Shown: piece after piece, positions 8,295-17,068 of the stretch
How positions within the stretch are numbered: position 1 is the first letter of the stretch
How the letters are laid out: every line of letters begins with the position of its first letter
From: UBA4923 sp964606165
GTDB taxonomy: Bacteria > Bacillota > Clostridia > Saccharofermentanales > DTU023
Assembly: GCA_964606165.1 (NCBI GenBank)
Contig: CAZSFQ010000008.1
Location: 1 to 64,000, forward strand
Length of the DNA: 64,000 nt
Reading direction: 5' to 3'
The notes under the pieces: model-generated
What the model was told of the DNA's origin: nothing
Database searches by the model: none
Seen by the model: only the letters and a program-made list of their open reading frames with translations
Position numbers and translations under genes: made by a program

Positions 8295-8792
8295 TTAGCC
8301 AACCGCAGTGAACTCTGCCGCCTTCGCGATGGCATTTACCTCATCCGTGCTTCCCATGACGAAAAGGACAAGCTGGCCGCGGGTCGCGACATGAAGGGCA
8401 TCGGCTTCAACACAAATCCATTTTCGGAGATCGGCTTTCTCTTTCAACTCACTGGCGAACGAGACCGGGTCTTCTCCTTCAGCCAGTCTGAACAGTCCCA
8501 TGGCGAAGGGGTGGACATTGATCATGGGTTGGAGTGAGTAAGCTTCTGCATAAGTGCCATCCACCTGACCGGCTCCGATCAGAAACCCGGCTTCCCCGGC
8601 TTTGATTTCTTCCAGCATGCCGCTCTCGAGCAGGTCTTTCATTTCAGCTTTTTCGACCATCTCCGAAAGCGCCTCTTTCAAGTCACCGATTTCTTCATGG
8701 GTCGGTTCTGTCTCCTTCCCGGGTCCTGCCGTTTGACAGGCTGATGCGAATAGCAAAGTGAACAAGAGGGTGATTGTAAGTAGTTTTTTCAT
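8295..8792 (-). CDS. DUF4358 domain lipoprotein
   Basis: A secreted lipoprotein of unknown function. A lipoprotein signal peptide starts MKKLLTITLLF and ends in the lipobox FASAC near residue 19, and the ~140-residue mature domain fits DUF4358. Proteins of this family are often encoded beside MBOAT and DHHW proteins in Clostridia, suggesting a shared acylation system. The start at 8792 is chosen because it begins the signal peptide. A GCGGAC-TTT-GTCCGC hairpin (8819-8833) lies in its leader. Confidence 0.8.
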   Translation of the reverse strand: MKKLLTITLLFTLLFASACQTAGPGKETEPTHEEIGDLKEALSEMVEKAEMKDLLESGMLEEIKAGEAGFLIGAGQVDGTYAEAYSLQPMINVHPFAMGLFRLAEGEDPVSFASELKEKADLRKWICVEADALHVATRGQLVLFVMGSTDEVNAIAKAAEFTAVG

Positions 8793-8818
8793 TTCAGACT
8801 CCAAATAAATAAATGATC

Positions 8819-8833
8819 GCGGACAAAGTCCGC
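8819..8833 (-). promoter_or_regulatory. Leader hairpin before the DUF4358-MBOAT-DHHW set
   Basis: A perfect 6-bp stem with a 3-nt loop lies about 27 nt upstream of the DUF4358 start codon. It is followed by an A/T-rich stretch (ATTTATTTATTT), so it could be a weak attenuator or just a leader structure. Confidence 0.35.
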
Positions 8834-8913
8834 CCAAGTATTGGACGCCCATATTTTGAAAAGGTTACGTGAATGAATAAAAGCCTGATATGAACTCAAG
8901 CCATCAATGATAG

Positions 8914-9681
8914 TCAGGATTGATCCTCTTTTTCTTCTCTCTGCATGGCTTCGGCCAGAAGTTCCCAGATAGAGGGATCTAGCCTTCGATCCAATAGCAG
9001 GGAAGGTTTTTTCCTCAGGGTCTCGAGCGCTTGCATCAGTTGTCTTTCGCGCGCAATCCTGGCCTCATGACCCGAAAGAAGTACCGGAGGCACCTCGTGT
9101 CCCCTCCACAGGGAGGGGCGTGTGTATTGGGGCCATTCCAGGAGTCCGTCTGAAAAGGATTCAAGTTCCCAGGCCTCCTGGTCAGGCAAGACGCCGGGTA
9201 CCAGGCGGCTGATCGCGTCGATCATGACAGCGGCTGCCAATTCCCCTCCTGTCAGTATGAAGTCACCGATGGATACCTCTTCGGCCTCTATTTCGTCAAT
9301 GACGCGGCAGTCGATGCCCTCGTAATGGCCGCAGATTAAGATGACATGCGGCTCCTTGGCCAGAGATTGGGCCAGGGCCTGATCAAATACCTGGCCTGCG
9401 GGTGTCAGGAAGATTGTCCTGACAGCTTGATCCGCACCATCGCTTTCAGCTTTTGCATGAAGCCAAGCCTGGTAAACAGGTTCACACATCATGACCATTC
9501 CGCGCCCACCACCGTAAGGCGCGTCGTCGACCTGACCGTATTCGTTGATGGCGAAATCCCTGATATTTATAGCTTCCAGATCAATCAAAGCATTTTCCAT
9601 GGCCCGCCGGGTCATGCTGAAGCGCAGCGCTTCCAGCACCTGATCAGGGAAAAGCGATAAGACTGAAAACTTGATCGGCAT
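8914..9681 (-). CDS. trmD: tRNA (guanine-N1)-methyltransferase TrmD
   Basis: Makes m1G37 in tRNAs that read CNN codons, which prevents +1 frameshifting. A SPOUT-family trefoil-knot enzyme of 255 residues with the YGGGRGMVMMCEP motif and a knot region around LICGHYEGID and GDFILTGGE. The start ATG at 9681 overlaps the rimM stop (TGATG). It ends the rpsP-khpA-rimM-trmD run; rplS, its normal next gene, is displaced by about 3 kb. Confidence 0.97.
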   Translation of the reverse strand: MPIKFSVLSLFPDQVLEALRFSMTRRAMENALIDLEAINIRDFAINEYGQVDDAPYGGGRGMVMMCEPVYQAWLHAKAESDGADQAVRTIFLTPAGQVFDQALAQSLAKEPHVILICGHYEGIDCRVIDEIEAEEVSIGDFILTGGELAAAVMIDAISRLVPGVLPDQEAWELESFSDGLLEWPQYTRPSLWRGHEVPPVLLSGHEARIARERQLMQALETLRKKPSLLLDRRLDPSIWELLAEAMQREEKEDQS

Positions 9682-10244
9682 CAATCTTCCTTGGTATTGC
9701 CGTCTTTCGGCTGACGGTAAAGCTCAAAGAGTCCTTGCGGCAGGTCAACTTTTATAAGAGTGCATTCCGGATCGACCGCCCTGACTATGGTGCGCAGGAA
9801 AGGGATGAGGATATCCGGTTCACCTGGCTGGGAAACGAGCAGTATGTCCCCGCTTCCAGCGTTCAAAATATCGGCCACCGATCCAAGCAGCCCTCTTTGG
9901 CGGTCCTCAACCTCCGCGCCCAGCAAGTCGCCATAATAAAACTCGAATTCGTCGGCCAAAGCCAGCGCGTCTTCTCTTTTCACCGCCAGAGTCTTTCCGG
10001 TCAGGCGGCGGGCCGCCTCACGCGTAAAGATGCCGTCAAAAGTCAGCAGCAGACCCTGGGGAGTCGGGCGGCAGCCGGACAAGGTCAGCCTTTCGACCGG
10101 CCTTTCCCCGGCTCCATCCATGGTATAGCAGACCAGGCCCTGGAAGAAACGTTCCTGGCCTTCTGTCAGGCTTTTGACCAGAACTTCGCCCTTGATGCCA
10201 TGCGGGCGCTGACAGGCGCCAATCAGCAAATAAGGACGTTTCAT
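9681..10244 (-). CDS. rimM: 16S rRNA processing protein RimM
   Basis: Ribosome assembly factor that binds S19 and helps mature the 30S head. The N-terminal RimM barrel begins near GACQRPHGIKGEVLV and is followed by a PRC-barrel domain (EFYYGDLLGAEVED). Length is 187 residues. It overlaps khpA by 4 nt (ATGA) and trmD by 1 nt, so the three are translationally coupled. Confidence 0.95.
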   Translation of the reverse strand: MKRPYLLIGACQRPHGIKGEVLVKSLTEGQERFFQGLVCYTMDGAGERPVERLTLSGCRPTPQGLLLTFDGIFTREAARRLTGKTLAVKREDALALADEFEFYYGDLLGAEVEDRQRGLLGSVADILNAGSGDILLVSQPGEPDILIPFLRTIVRAVDPECTLIKVDLPQGLFELYRQPKDGNTKED

Positions 10245-10471
10245 GAAAGAATGTCGACGGAAACGCGTTTGTTGTCCATGGCGCCCTTGGCTTTCATTAT
10301 GGTTCGAACGGCGTGGGCACGACGGCCGCCGCGTCCGATCACTCTGCCAATGTCATCAGGATGGGCACTCACGGTAAGAACAATCTCGCGTCCCCGGACT
10401 TTCTCGTCGATTACGAGTTGATCCGGATAACGGACGAGCGGCTCGATGACCGCTTTAAGCAGTTCTTTCAT
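10241..10471 (-). CDS. khpA: KH-domain RNA-binding protein KhpA (YlqC)
   Basis: A 76-residue single KH domain with the GRGG loop in RVIGRGGRRAHAVRT. In other Firmicutes KhpA pairs with KhpB and binds RNA, affecting cell elongation and division. It sits between rpsP and rimM as in B. subtilis (the ylqD gene found there is missing). The SD is GGAG. Confidence 0.93.
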   Translation of the reverse strand: MKELLKAVIEPLVRYPDQLVIDEKVRGREIVLTVSAHPDDIGRVIGRGGRRAHAVRTIMKAKGAMDNKRVSVDILS

Positions 10472-10474
10472 TCT

Positions 10475-10720
10475 TTACTCCAAAATTCCGTTGTACTTGA
10501 GAAGTTTCTTTACCGTATCGGTCGGCTGGGCGCCCTTCGCGATCCAATCCTTGACCTTGTCACCGTCGACCTTGAATGTGGACGGATCAGTGTGGGGATT
10601 GTAGGTTCCGATCTCTTCAATGAAGCGGCCATCGCGCGGGAAGCGCGCGTCGGCGACGACGACCCGGTAATAGGGTTGCTTTTTCTTGCCTACTCGCTTG
10701 AGGCGGATTTTTACTGCCAT
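10475..10720 (-). CDS. rpsP: 30S ribosomal protein S16
   Basis: Small-subunit assembly protein of 81 residues, starting MAVKIRLKRVGKKKQPYYR, the family signature. The ATG at 10720 has a good GGAGG SD; the frame is open further upstream but that is leader sequence. It lies between ffh and khpA in conserved order. Confidence 0.97.
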   Translation of the reverse strand: MAVKIRLKRVGKKKQPYYRVVVADARFPRDGRFIEEIGTYNPHTDPSTFKVDGDKVKDWIAKGAQPTDTVKKLLKYNGILE

Positions 10721-10774
10721 AAGTACCTCCAAAAGGTGATCTATCTTTGCCGGGCCCTGGCCCGTCATAAGCTG

Positions 10775-12121
10775 TTAGAAGCCGAGGCCTCCGAACGGCA
10801 TCCTGCCACGGCGGCGCTTGCCGCCCTGCCCCAGCATACCGAACTGTTTCATCATTTTTATCATGTCATCGTAGCGGCGGACAACCCGGTTGACATCCTG
10901 GACCTCAAGGCCGCTGCCCCTGGCGATGCGCCGCCTGCGCGAGGCGTCCAGAATACGGGGGTTTTCCCGTTCACGCAAGGTCATGGATTGGATAATGGCC
11001 CGGGTCCTGGACAGGTCGCTTTCGTCAAGATCCATGTCTCCCAGTTTTCTGCCGGCTCCCGGAATCATGGCCAGCATCTCTTTCATTGAACCCATGCCCT
11101 GGATCTGTTCGAGCTGCTCCAGCATATCCTGCATGGTGAAGGTATTTGCCTTGAGGCGTTCCATGGTCCTGCCGGCCTGCTCCTGGTCAAAGGCATCGGA
11201 AGCCTTCTCAATCAGGGTCAGGACATCGCCCATGCCGAGTATCCGCGAGGCCAGGCGGTCTGGATGGAATTGCTCAAGGTCACCCAGTCTTTCGCCTGTT
11301 CCGATCATTTTTATGGGTTTGCCGGTCATCCGTCTGATTGACAGGGCGGCGCCCCCCCGTGCGTCGCCGTCCAGCTTGGTCATGATGAAGCCATCCAGGC
11401 CGACCTGGCTGTCAAATGTCTCCGCGATATGGACCGCTACCTGGCCGATCATGGCATCAACAACCAGCAGGCGCTCGTCCGGCTTGATCTCCGCCTGGAT
11501 GGACTTGAGTTCATCCATCAATTCCTCATCAACCGTCATGCGTCCCGCCGTGTCAACAATCAGTGTGTCGCACATCATGTAGCGGGCACGCTCACGTCCT
11601 TGCCTGGCCAGGGCAACCGCGCTCGTTTCCTCCTGGTTGGTGTAGGAGTCAACGCCGATCTGTTCAGCAAGTATCTTCAGTTGTTCCCGGGCCGCGGGCC
11701 GATGGACATCGACCGATACCAGCATGGGTTTTTTGCCCTTCTCTTTCAGATGAAGCGCCAGCTTGGCTGCTGTCGTGGTCTTGCCTGTCCCCTGCAGGCC
11801 GTAGAGCATGATGGTGGTGAAGCCGCTGGAGGAAACAGCCAGTTTTTCTTCCTCCCCCAGGATGCCTGTCAGGGCTTGGTGCACGATCTTGATGACCTGC
11901 TGCCCCGGGGTCAGGCTTTGCAGGATTTCAGCGCCACGCGCCTTTTCACTGATTTCCTCCGATAAGTCTTTGACGACCTGGTAGTTGACATCAGCTTCCA
12001 GCAAGGCCAGCCGGATTTCCCGCATCATATCCTTGATGTCTTTTTCCGTCACACGGCTTTTGCCGCGCATGGCATCGGTGATCCGCGTCAGCCGGGAACT
12101 GAGATTCTCAAAAAGTGCCAT
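10775..12121 (-). CDS. ffh: Signal recognition particle protein Ffh (SRP54)
   Basis: GTPase subunit of SRP, which takes nascent membrane proteins to FtsY at the membrane. The N-domain is followed by the G-domain P-loop GLQGTGKTTTAAKLA near residue 109, the DTAGR motif and TKLDGDARGG. The methionine-rich M-domain ends in KMMKQFGMLGQGGKRRRG. Length (448 residues) is normal. It overlaps the end of ylxM by 14 nt and has a GGGGAG SD. No SRP RNA gene was found in this window. Confidence 0.97.
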   Translation of the reverse strand: MALFENLSSRLTRITDAMRGKSRVTEKDIKDMMREIRLALLEADVNYQVVKDLSEEISEKARGAEILQSLTPGQQVIKIVHQALTGILGEEEKLAVSSSGFTTIMLYGLQGTGKTTTAAKLALHLKEKGKKPMLVSVDVHRPAAREQLKILAEQIGVDSYTNQEETSAVALARQGRERARYMMCDTLIVDTAGRMTVDEELMDELKSIQAEIKPDERLLVVDAMIGQVAVHIAETFDSQVGLDGFIMTKLDGDARGGAALSIRRMTGKPIKMIGTGERLGDLEQFHPDRLASRILGMGDVLTLIEKASDAFDQEQAGRTMERLKANTFTMQDMLEQLEQIQGMGSMKEMLAMIPGAGRKLGDMDLDESDLSRTRAIIQSMTLRERENPRILDASRRRRIARGSGLEVQDVNRVVRRYDDMIKMMKQFGMLGQGGKRRRGRMPFGGLGF

Positions 12122-12500
12122 CTTGCTCTCCCCGCCCGCCTGCCGCCTGCCCCAGCAAGCTGGTCATGGCAGCCAGCGATTGGCGCAAGCCCCCGTCATC
12201 ACCTGACTGGTGCTGGTCCAAAGCGGTTTTGATCAGCTCCTCCATCAACCGGTCACGCCGCGCGAGCTCAAGGGAGCTCTCCAGGGCACTGAGCCTGGCC
12301 ACACCCCTTCGGATCTGGTCGTGGATCCCCTGCCGCGACAAACCTGTATGTTCCGCAATTTCGGAAAGTGACCAGTCCTCATCAAAATAGAGAGTCAATA
12401 CCTCGCGCTGGCGGGATGTTAGAAGATCACCGTAATAGTCGAGCCAAAGACAGACGTCGGTGTGCAAGGGTTCCCTCAAATGATCTTCCTGGTTTTGCAT
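12108..12500 (-). CDS. ylxM: YlxM-family DNA-binding protein (SRP-associated)
   Basis: Small helix-turn-helix protein encoded with ffh; in some streptococci it modulates SRP activity. The sigma-70-region-4-like HTH is in LTSRQREVLTLYFDEDWSLS and EIAEHTGLSRQGIHDQI. It has 130 residues, slightly longer than usual. ATG 12500 is the only possible start: an in-frame TAG lies eight codons upstream with no start codon between. The near-consensus promoter's TATACT box ends 6 nt before this ATG and no SD exists, so the mRNA is predicted to be leaderless. Confidence 0.9.
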   Translation of the reverse strand: MQNQEDHLREPLHTDVCLWLDYYGDLLTSRQREVLTLYFDEDWSLSEIAEHTGLSRQGIHDQIRRGVARLSALESSLELARRDRLMEELIKTALDQHQSGDDGGLRQSLAAMTSLLGQAAGGRGEQDGTF

Positions 12501-12506
12501 GGAGTC

Positions 12507-12535
12507 AGTATAAGCACAGTTTGCCTAACTGTCAA
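12507..12535 (-). promoter_or_regulatory. Near-consensus sigma-A promoter of ylxM-ffh with no leader
   Basis: On the minus strand TTGACA (12530-12535) is followed by a 17-nt spacer and TATACT (12507-12512), then 6 nt, then the ylxM ATG. The expected +1 is the A of the start codon. The promoter would drive ylxM-ffh-rpsP-khpA-rimM-trmD. Confidence 0.75.
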
Positions 12536-12556
12536 GTAAAATGATTGACAGCCTCT

Positions 12557-13468
12557 TCAGTCTTGCGGCAGCAAGGCCGCCAAAAAGATCGACCGGTCAA
12601 AATCCTGCAGATCTTCGGCTACCTCTCCCAGTCCGGCAAGGCAGAGGGGCAGCCCGGTTTCCCGGGCAACCGCAATGGCGACGCCGCCCTTGGCACTGCC
12701 GTCCAGCTTGGTGATGGCCAGGCCTGAGACATGAGTAGCCTCGTGAAAGGCACGGGCCTGGACAATGGCATTCTGGCCCGTTGTGGCATCGATGACCAGA
12801 ATCGTTTCAAGGAGGGCTTCCGCTGCCTCACGGTCGATGACGCGCCTTATCTTGCCAAGTTCATCCATTAAATTCTTTTTCGTATGCAGGCGGCCGGCCG
12901 TATCAATAATAAGGAGTTCAATTTTCCTTGCCTTGGCGGCCTGGATCGCATCAAAGACAACAGCGGCCGGGTCGGCCCCCGTCTGGTGCGCGATGACTGC
13001 TGTTTGGGTGCGTTCACCCCACACTTTCAGCTGCTCAACCGCAGCAGCCCTGAAGGTGTCCGCGGCAGCCATCATAACACGCAAGCCATTGGACTTGGCC
13101 CTTTGCGCCAGTTTAGCAGCTGTTGTTGTCTTGCCTGTACCGTTGACGCCTACCATCAGGTAAATGGTCAGCATGCCTTGATCGGCTGTCAGGCGTTTTT
13201 CCGTGATCATGGCGGCCAGGGATTGATTCAAAGAGGCAAGTACGCCTGCCCGCGTCGCGTCTCCCGTCAGCCGGATATGTTCACGGATGGCCTCGATGGC
13301 TTCCCTTGATGCCGTAAGTCCGCAGTCGGCCTGAACCAGCATCATCTCAAGATCATCGAGCATGTCGTCATCGAAAATGCCGAGTCCCGCGGCCATCCTG
13401 TTGATGCCGGCCGTCATGAAGTCTCGTGTTTTGGCCAGACCTCTTTTAAAAGTTTCGAACAGCGTCAC
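12557..13468 (-). CDS. ftsY: Signal recognition particle receptor FtsY
   Basis: Membrane-associated GTPase that docks SRP-ribosome complexes at SecYEG. The P-loop is GVNGTGKTTTAAKLA, followed by DTAGRLHTKKNL and TKLDGSAKGG. At about 303 residues it is only the NG core; the long acidic A-domain of E. coli is absent, as in many Gram-positives. The start is taken at GTG 13468, after a GGGACGGGG stretch. It lies just after smc and 56 nt before ylxM. Confidence 0.95.
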   Translation of the reverse strand: MTLFETFKRGLAKTRDFMTAGINRMAAGLGIFDDDMLDDLEMMLVQADCGLTASREAIEAIREHIRLTGDATRAGVLASLNQSLAAMITEKRLTADQGMLTIYLMVGVNGTGKTTTAAKLAQRAKSNGLRVMMAAADTFRAAAVEQLKVWGERTQTAVIAHQTGADPAAVVFDAIQAAKARKIELLIIDTAGRLHTKKNLMDELGKIRRVIDREAAEALLETILVIDATTGQNAIVQARAFHEATHVSGLAITKLDGSAKGGVAIAVARETGLPLCLAGLGEVAEDLQDFDRSIFLAALLPQD

Positions 13469-13487
13469 CGGAACACCCCGTCCCCAC

Positions 13488-16400
13488 TCAATCACCGTAA
13501 GGCAGCGCGGAGGAGAGGACCATGGACAGAACACGGGAGATGCCCCGCTCCTGCATGGTCACGCCATAGAGCCTGTCGGCTGCCTCCATGGTACCTTTGC
13601 GGTGTGTCACAAGAATAAACTGCATGGACCAGGCGTAACGCCTGACATAATCTGTAAACCGCTTGACATTGGCGTCATCCAGGGCAGATTCCACTTCGTC
13701 GAAAACACAAAAGGGAGCCGGTTTCAACTTCAAGATGGCGAAAAGGAGCGCGATCGCTGTCAGACATCGCTCCCCGCCTGAAAGCAGAGAAAGTTTTTGC
13801 AGCTTTTTGCCAGGCGGCTGAGCCCGGATACCGATGTCGGCATGCAGTACATCCGCCTCTCCTTCGAGAACAATCTCTGCCTGCCCTCCCGAGAACAATT
13901 CAGAAAAGACCTGATTGAAGTTCTGGTTGACGGCATGAATGGTTTCGCTGAACTGTTCGCGCATGGACTGGTCGAGCTGGTGCACAACGCTCTCAAGTTC
14001 TGCCTGGGCCCTTTCAATGTCCTGTCGCTGTCCAGCCGTGAAATCGATCCTGGCCTTCAGGGATTCATAATCGCGGATGGCATTGTGATTGATGGGACCG
14101 AGTTCATCAATATTGCGCTTCAACTCGGCGCGTTGAGCCGTTGCCTTGGCGACCGAGGGGATGTCGGCCGCCTCTCCCTGCGCTTCGGACCGTGTCAGCC
14201 CGTGTGTTTCCCAAAGTCTGTTCAGCTGGTCGTCGATCTGTTGTTCCGTTCGTTGGATTTCCGCCTTGCGCCGTTCCAAAACGCTTTGAAGTGAAGCGAC
14301 AAGATCACTGGCGCTGTTCATCGAACCTGTGATGGCTCGCTGCCTGGAGAATTCTTCTTCCCTGCGGGCCATCAATTCCTCCAAGAGGGCGCGGCTCTCT
14401 TTGATCCGCGAATTGACTTCTTCCAGGGCTTTCACATTCTCCTGGATATCAATTCTGGCCTGCTCCATCCTTTGATTCTGGCTTTCCCACTCCCGTTCGA
14501 CAGAAGAGCGCCGCAACCGGGCTGCTTCTATTTCCTGATCCGTGCGCGCGCTCACCGCGTCGAACTCGTCCAGGGAGTCAGTGATCGCAGCAACCGACAG
14601 ATCGAGTTTGGTCAAGCCGTCCCGGCAGGCATGGTATTTCGTAAGCTCCTCTTCGTGGTCCGACCGCAGCTTGCCCATCTTTGCTTCCAGCTCCAGCTGT
14701 TCCTTTTCCGCCTCCGTGATCTCCTCCTGTCCCCGGGCCATCAAGTCACTGAGTTCGGCAAGCCTGACCGTTACAAGAGCCTCCTCCTGCTCAAGCTTCC
14801 CCCTGTCATCACGGACTCTTTGCAGCGCCGCGAGGCCAGCCTCCTCCTCGGTCTTGAGCCTGACATAATCGCGTCGTGCCGAGGCCAAATCCTCCAGGAT
14901 GGCTTCCTCCGAAGCGGCCCTCCCGCGGAGTTCTTCTTTGGCGGCTTCGAGTTTGTCTTCTTCACCCAGAAGCCTTTCTTTACTGGCCTCCGCCTCATCC
15001 CTGGCGGCCTGGATGCGGCCGGGGCGGCCAAGGACACCCGTAGACCGCGCCATGCGGTAGCCGCCTGTCATCGATCCACCCCGGTGCACGACGTCACCGG
15101 CACGGGTCACAATCGAATATCTCCGCCTGGTTTCCCTGCTTAGCCGTGCAGCGTCCTCCAGCGTTTCCACCAGCAGGGTTCTTCCCAGGCTGTAACGGAC
15201 CGCCGGCATAACCGCTTCGTCGCAGCTGACCATCTCACTGGCCAGACCAATCCAGCCCGGGCTTTGCATGGCCGTTTTCAGGCTTTGCTGATCGACGTTG
15301 CTGACTGTCAGGGAGCGGACAGGTAAAAAGGTTGCACGGCCCTTTTGGGACCGGCGCAGCCATCCAATCCAATTCTCGGCCGTTTCCTGTGTATCGCAAA
15401 CAAGATGGTGTGCGGAAGCGCCGAGCGCCACTTCAATGGCCTGACGGAGCGGGTCGGGAACGGTTAGCAGGGAGCCGAGAGGACCGTATAAAACTCCGCG
15501 GCCGGCCTTTTCTTCTTCCTGCATGATTTGCCGGACCGGCTGCGAATAACCCTCATAATCCAGCTCCAGCCGTTCCAGGGTATCAGCCTCGTAAGCCAGC
15601 TGCCCTATCTCCCTTCTGAGATCCTCCATGGCCTGCTCAATTGCATCGGCCTTATGGTGGCCCTCCAGGGTCTTCCTTCTGGCTTCCGCCGCCTTTTCTT
15701 CCAGGTCCGCAATCCGGCGCTCACAAGCAGCGCGTTTGCCGCCCAGTATTTCAAGCTTGCCGGCGTCAGAGTCGACTTCACCCGACAAAGTAGTTTTCTC
15801 TGTCTTTAAGCGTTCGTAGCGCGCTTCCAGTGATTGTCTTTCCCCATGCTTTTCACGCAGGGACGCGCGGATTCCCGCAAGCTTGCTCATGCCTGCTTCC
15901 CGCAGGCCGGTCAAGTCAACAAGGTCATTGCCATAAGTGTCAACGACTTCTTTGAGGGACTGGAGCAGATTATTTTTCTCCGCCAGTTCTTTTTCAAAGG
16001 ATGACCGGCGCCGCAGCAGTTCTTCACGCCTGGACGCCCGGCCGGCCAAATCCTGCTCGGCTGACATGACCTGCATGATCAGCCTGTTCTTTTCCTCCAG
16101 CATTGATTCCGCGCCTTGTTTGGAGCTGGCGTATTTTTCATTGTAAAGCGCTTCGAGGCCGATGTGTTCTGTCTCTTTTACAGACAGGGTATTGAAGCGG
16201 GTCTGCTCCTCTTCTATCTTTCGATCGAGTTGATCAATCATCAGCATGGAGGCTTCATGGACGGTCCGTTCCTCACGCTGGGTGTTTCGCGCGTCTTCCA
16301 GGTCCGATTCCATGAGAGAGGCTTCATCCTCCCGTTTCGCCTTCTGTAATTCCAGGGACTCAATCTGACGTATAATGAGCGCTGTATCGAGCTTCCGGAA

Positions 16401-17060
16401 CTGAGATGCAAGGCCAATATGGGAACGGGCGTCTTCTGCCTGCTTTTCAAGCAGGACTGACTGGTCCGCCAATTCAGCGAGCAGGTCGTCGACACGGAGC
16501 AGATTCTGTTCACTTCGCTCCAGCTTGCGAAGCGCCTCCTCCCTGCGTGACCGGAACTGGACAATTCCGGACGCTTCTTCGAAAATGGCACGCCTGTCTT
16601 CTGACCGGTTGCTCAGGATCTCATCAACCCGTCCCTGGCCGATGATTGAATAACCATCCAGGCCCACCGCCGTGTCCATCAGGAGCCTGTTGATGTCTTT
16701 CAGCCTGCAGGGTGTCTTATTGATCAGGTACTCGCTGTCACCCGACCGGTAATACCTGCGGGTGATCGAAACCGTCTCGTAATCCAGGGGAAGTATCCTC
16801 TTGGAATTGTCAAGGGTAAGTGTTACTTCAGAAAAGCTGACAGGGCGGCGCTGCGCCGTCCCGTCGAAAATGACATCCTCCATCCGCTGGCCCCGGAGTG
16901 TCTTGGCACTTTGTTCACCCAGTACCCATCGGATGGCGTCAGTGATATTGGACTTCCCTGCTCCGTTGGGGCCGACAATGGCAGTGATTCCTTTGTGAAA
17001 GTTAATTTGAGTGTAATCGGGAAATGATTTGAAACCCTGAATCTCAAGCGATTTCAGCAT
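13488..17060 (-). CDS. smc: Chromosome segregation protein SMC
   Basis: Condensin ATPase that organises and helps separate chromosomes. It has 1190 residues. The N-terminal head has the Walker A GPNGAGKSNITDAI near residue 32. Two long coiled coils flank a hinge around residues 510-660 (GVLYGPLGSLLTV to VHRGGSMTGGY). The C-terminal head has signature LSGGERCLTAIALLFA and Walker B FCVFDEVESALDD. The signature carries Cys where Ala is common. ATG 17060 follows AGGAG and lies 8 nt after rnc. ScpA and ScpB are not in this window. Confidence 0.97.
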   Translation of the reverse strand: MLKSLEIQGFKSFPDYTQINFHKGITAIVGPNGAGKSNITDAIRWVLGEQSAKTLRGQRMEDVIFDGTAQRRPVSFSEVTLTLDNSKRILPLDYETVSITRRYYRSGDSEYLINKTPCRLKDINRLLMDTAVGLDGYSIIGQGRVDEILSNRSEDRRAIFEEASGIVQFRSRREEALRKLERSEQNLLRVDDLLAELADQSVLLEKQAEDARSHIGLASQFRKLDTALIIRQIESLELQKAKREDEASLMESDLEDARNTQREERTVHEASMLMIDQLDRKIEEEQTRFNTLSVKETEHIGLEALYNEKYASSKQGAESMLEEKNRLIMQVMSAEQDLAGRASRREELLRRRSSFEKELAEKNNLLQSLKEVVDTYGNDLVDLTGLREAGMSKLAGIRASLREKHGERQSLEARYERLKTEKTTLSGEVDSDAGKLEILGGKRAACERRIADLEEKAAEARRKTLEGHHKADAIEQAMEDLRREIGQLAYEADTLERLELDYEGYSQPVRQIMQEEEKAGRGVLYGPLGSLLTVPDPLRQAIEVALGASAHHLVCDTQETAENWIGWLRRSQKGRATFLPVRSLTVSNVDQQSLKTAMQSPGWIGLASEMVSCDEAVMPAVRYSLGRTLLVETLEDAARLSRETRRRYSIVTRAGDVVHRGGSMTGGYRMARSTGVLGRPGRIQAARDEAEASKERLLGEEDKLEAAKEELRGRAASEEAILEDLASARRDYVRLKTEEEAGLAALQRVRDDRGKLEQEEALVTVRLAELSDLMARGQEEITEAEKEQLELEAKMGKLRSDHEEELTKYHACRDGLTKLDLSVAAITDSLDEFDAVSARTDQEIEAARLRRSSVEREWESQNQRMEQARIDIQENVKALEEVNSRIKESRALLEELMARREEEFSRQRAITGSMNSASDLVASLQSVLERRKAEIQRTEQQIDDQLNRLWETHGLTRSEAQGEAADIPSVAKATAQRAELKRNIDELGPINHNAIRDYESLKARIDFTAGQRQDIERAQAELESVVHQLDQSMREQFSETIHAVNQNFNQVFSELFSGGQAEIVLEGEADVLHADIGIRAQPPGKKLQKLSLLSGGERCLTAIALLFAILKLKPAPFCVFDEVESALDDANVKRFTDYVRRYAWSMQFILVTHRKGTMEAADRLYGVTMQERGISRVLSMVLSSALPYGD

Positions 17061-17068
17061 GGCCTTGG

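Noticed and set aside
5753..8852. The acylation set as a mobile element
   Set aside because: No transposase, integrase, terminal repeats or target duplication were seen at either edge.
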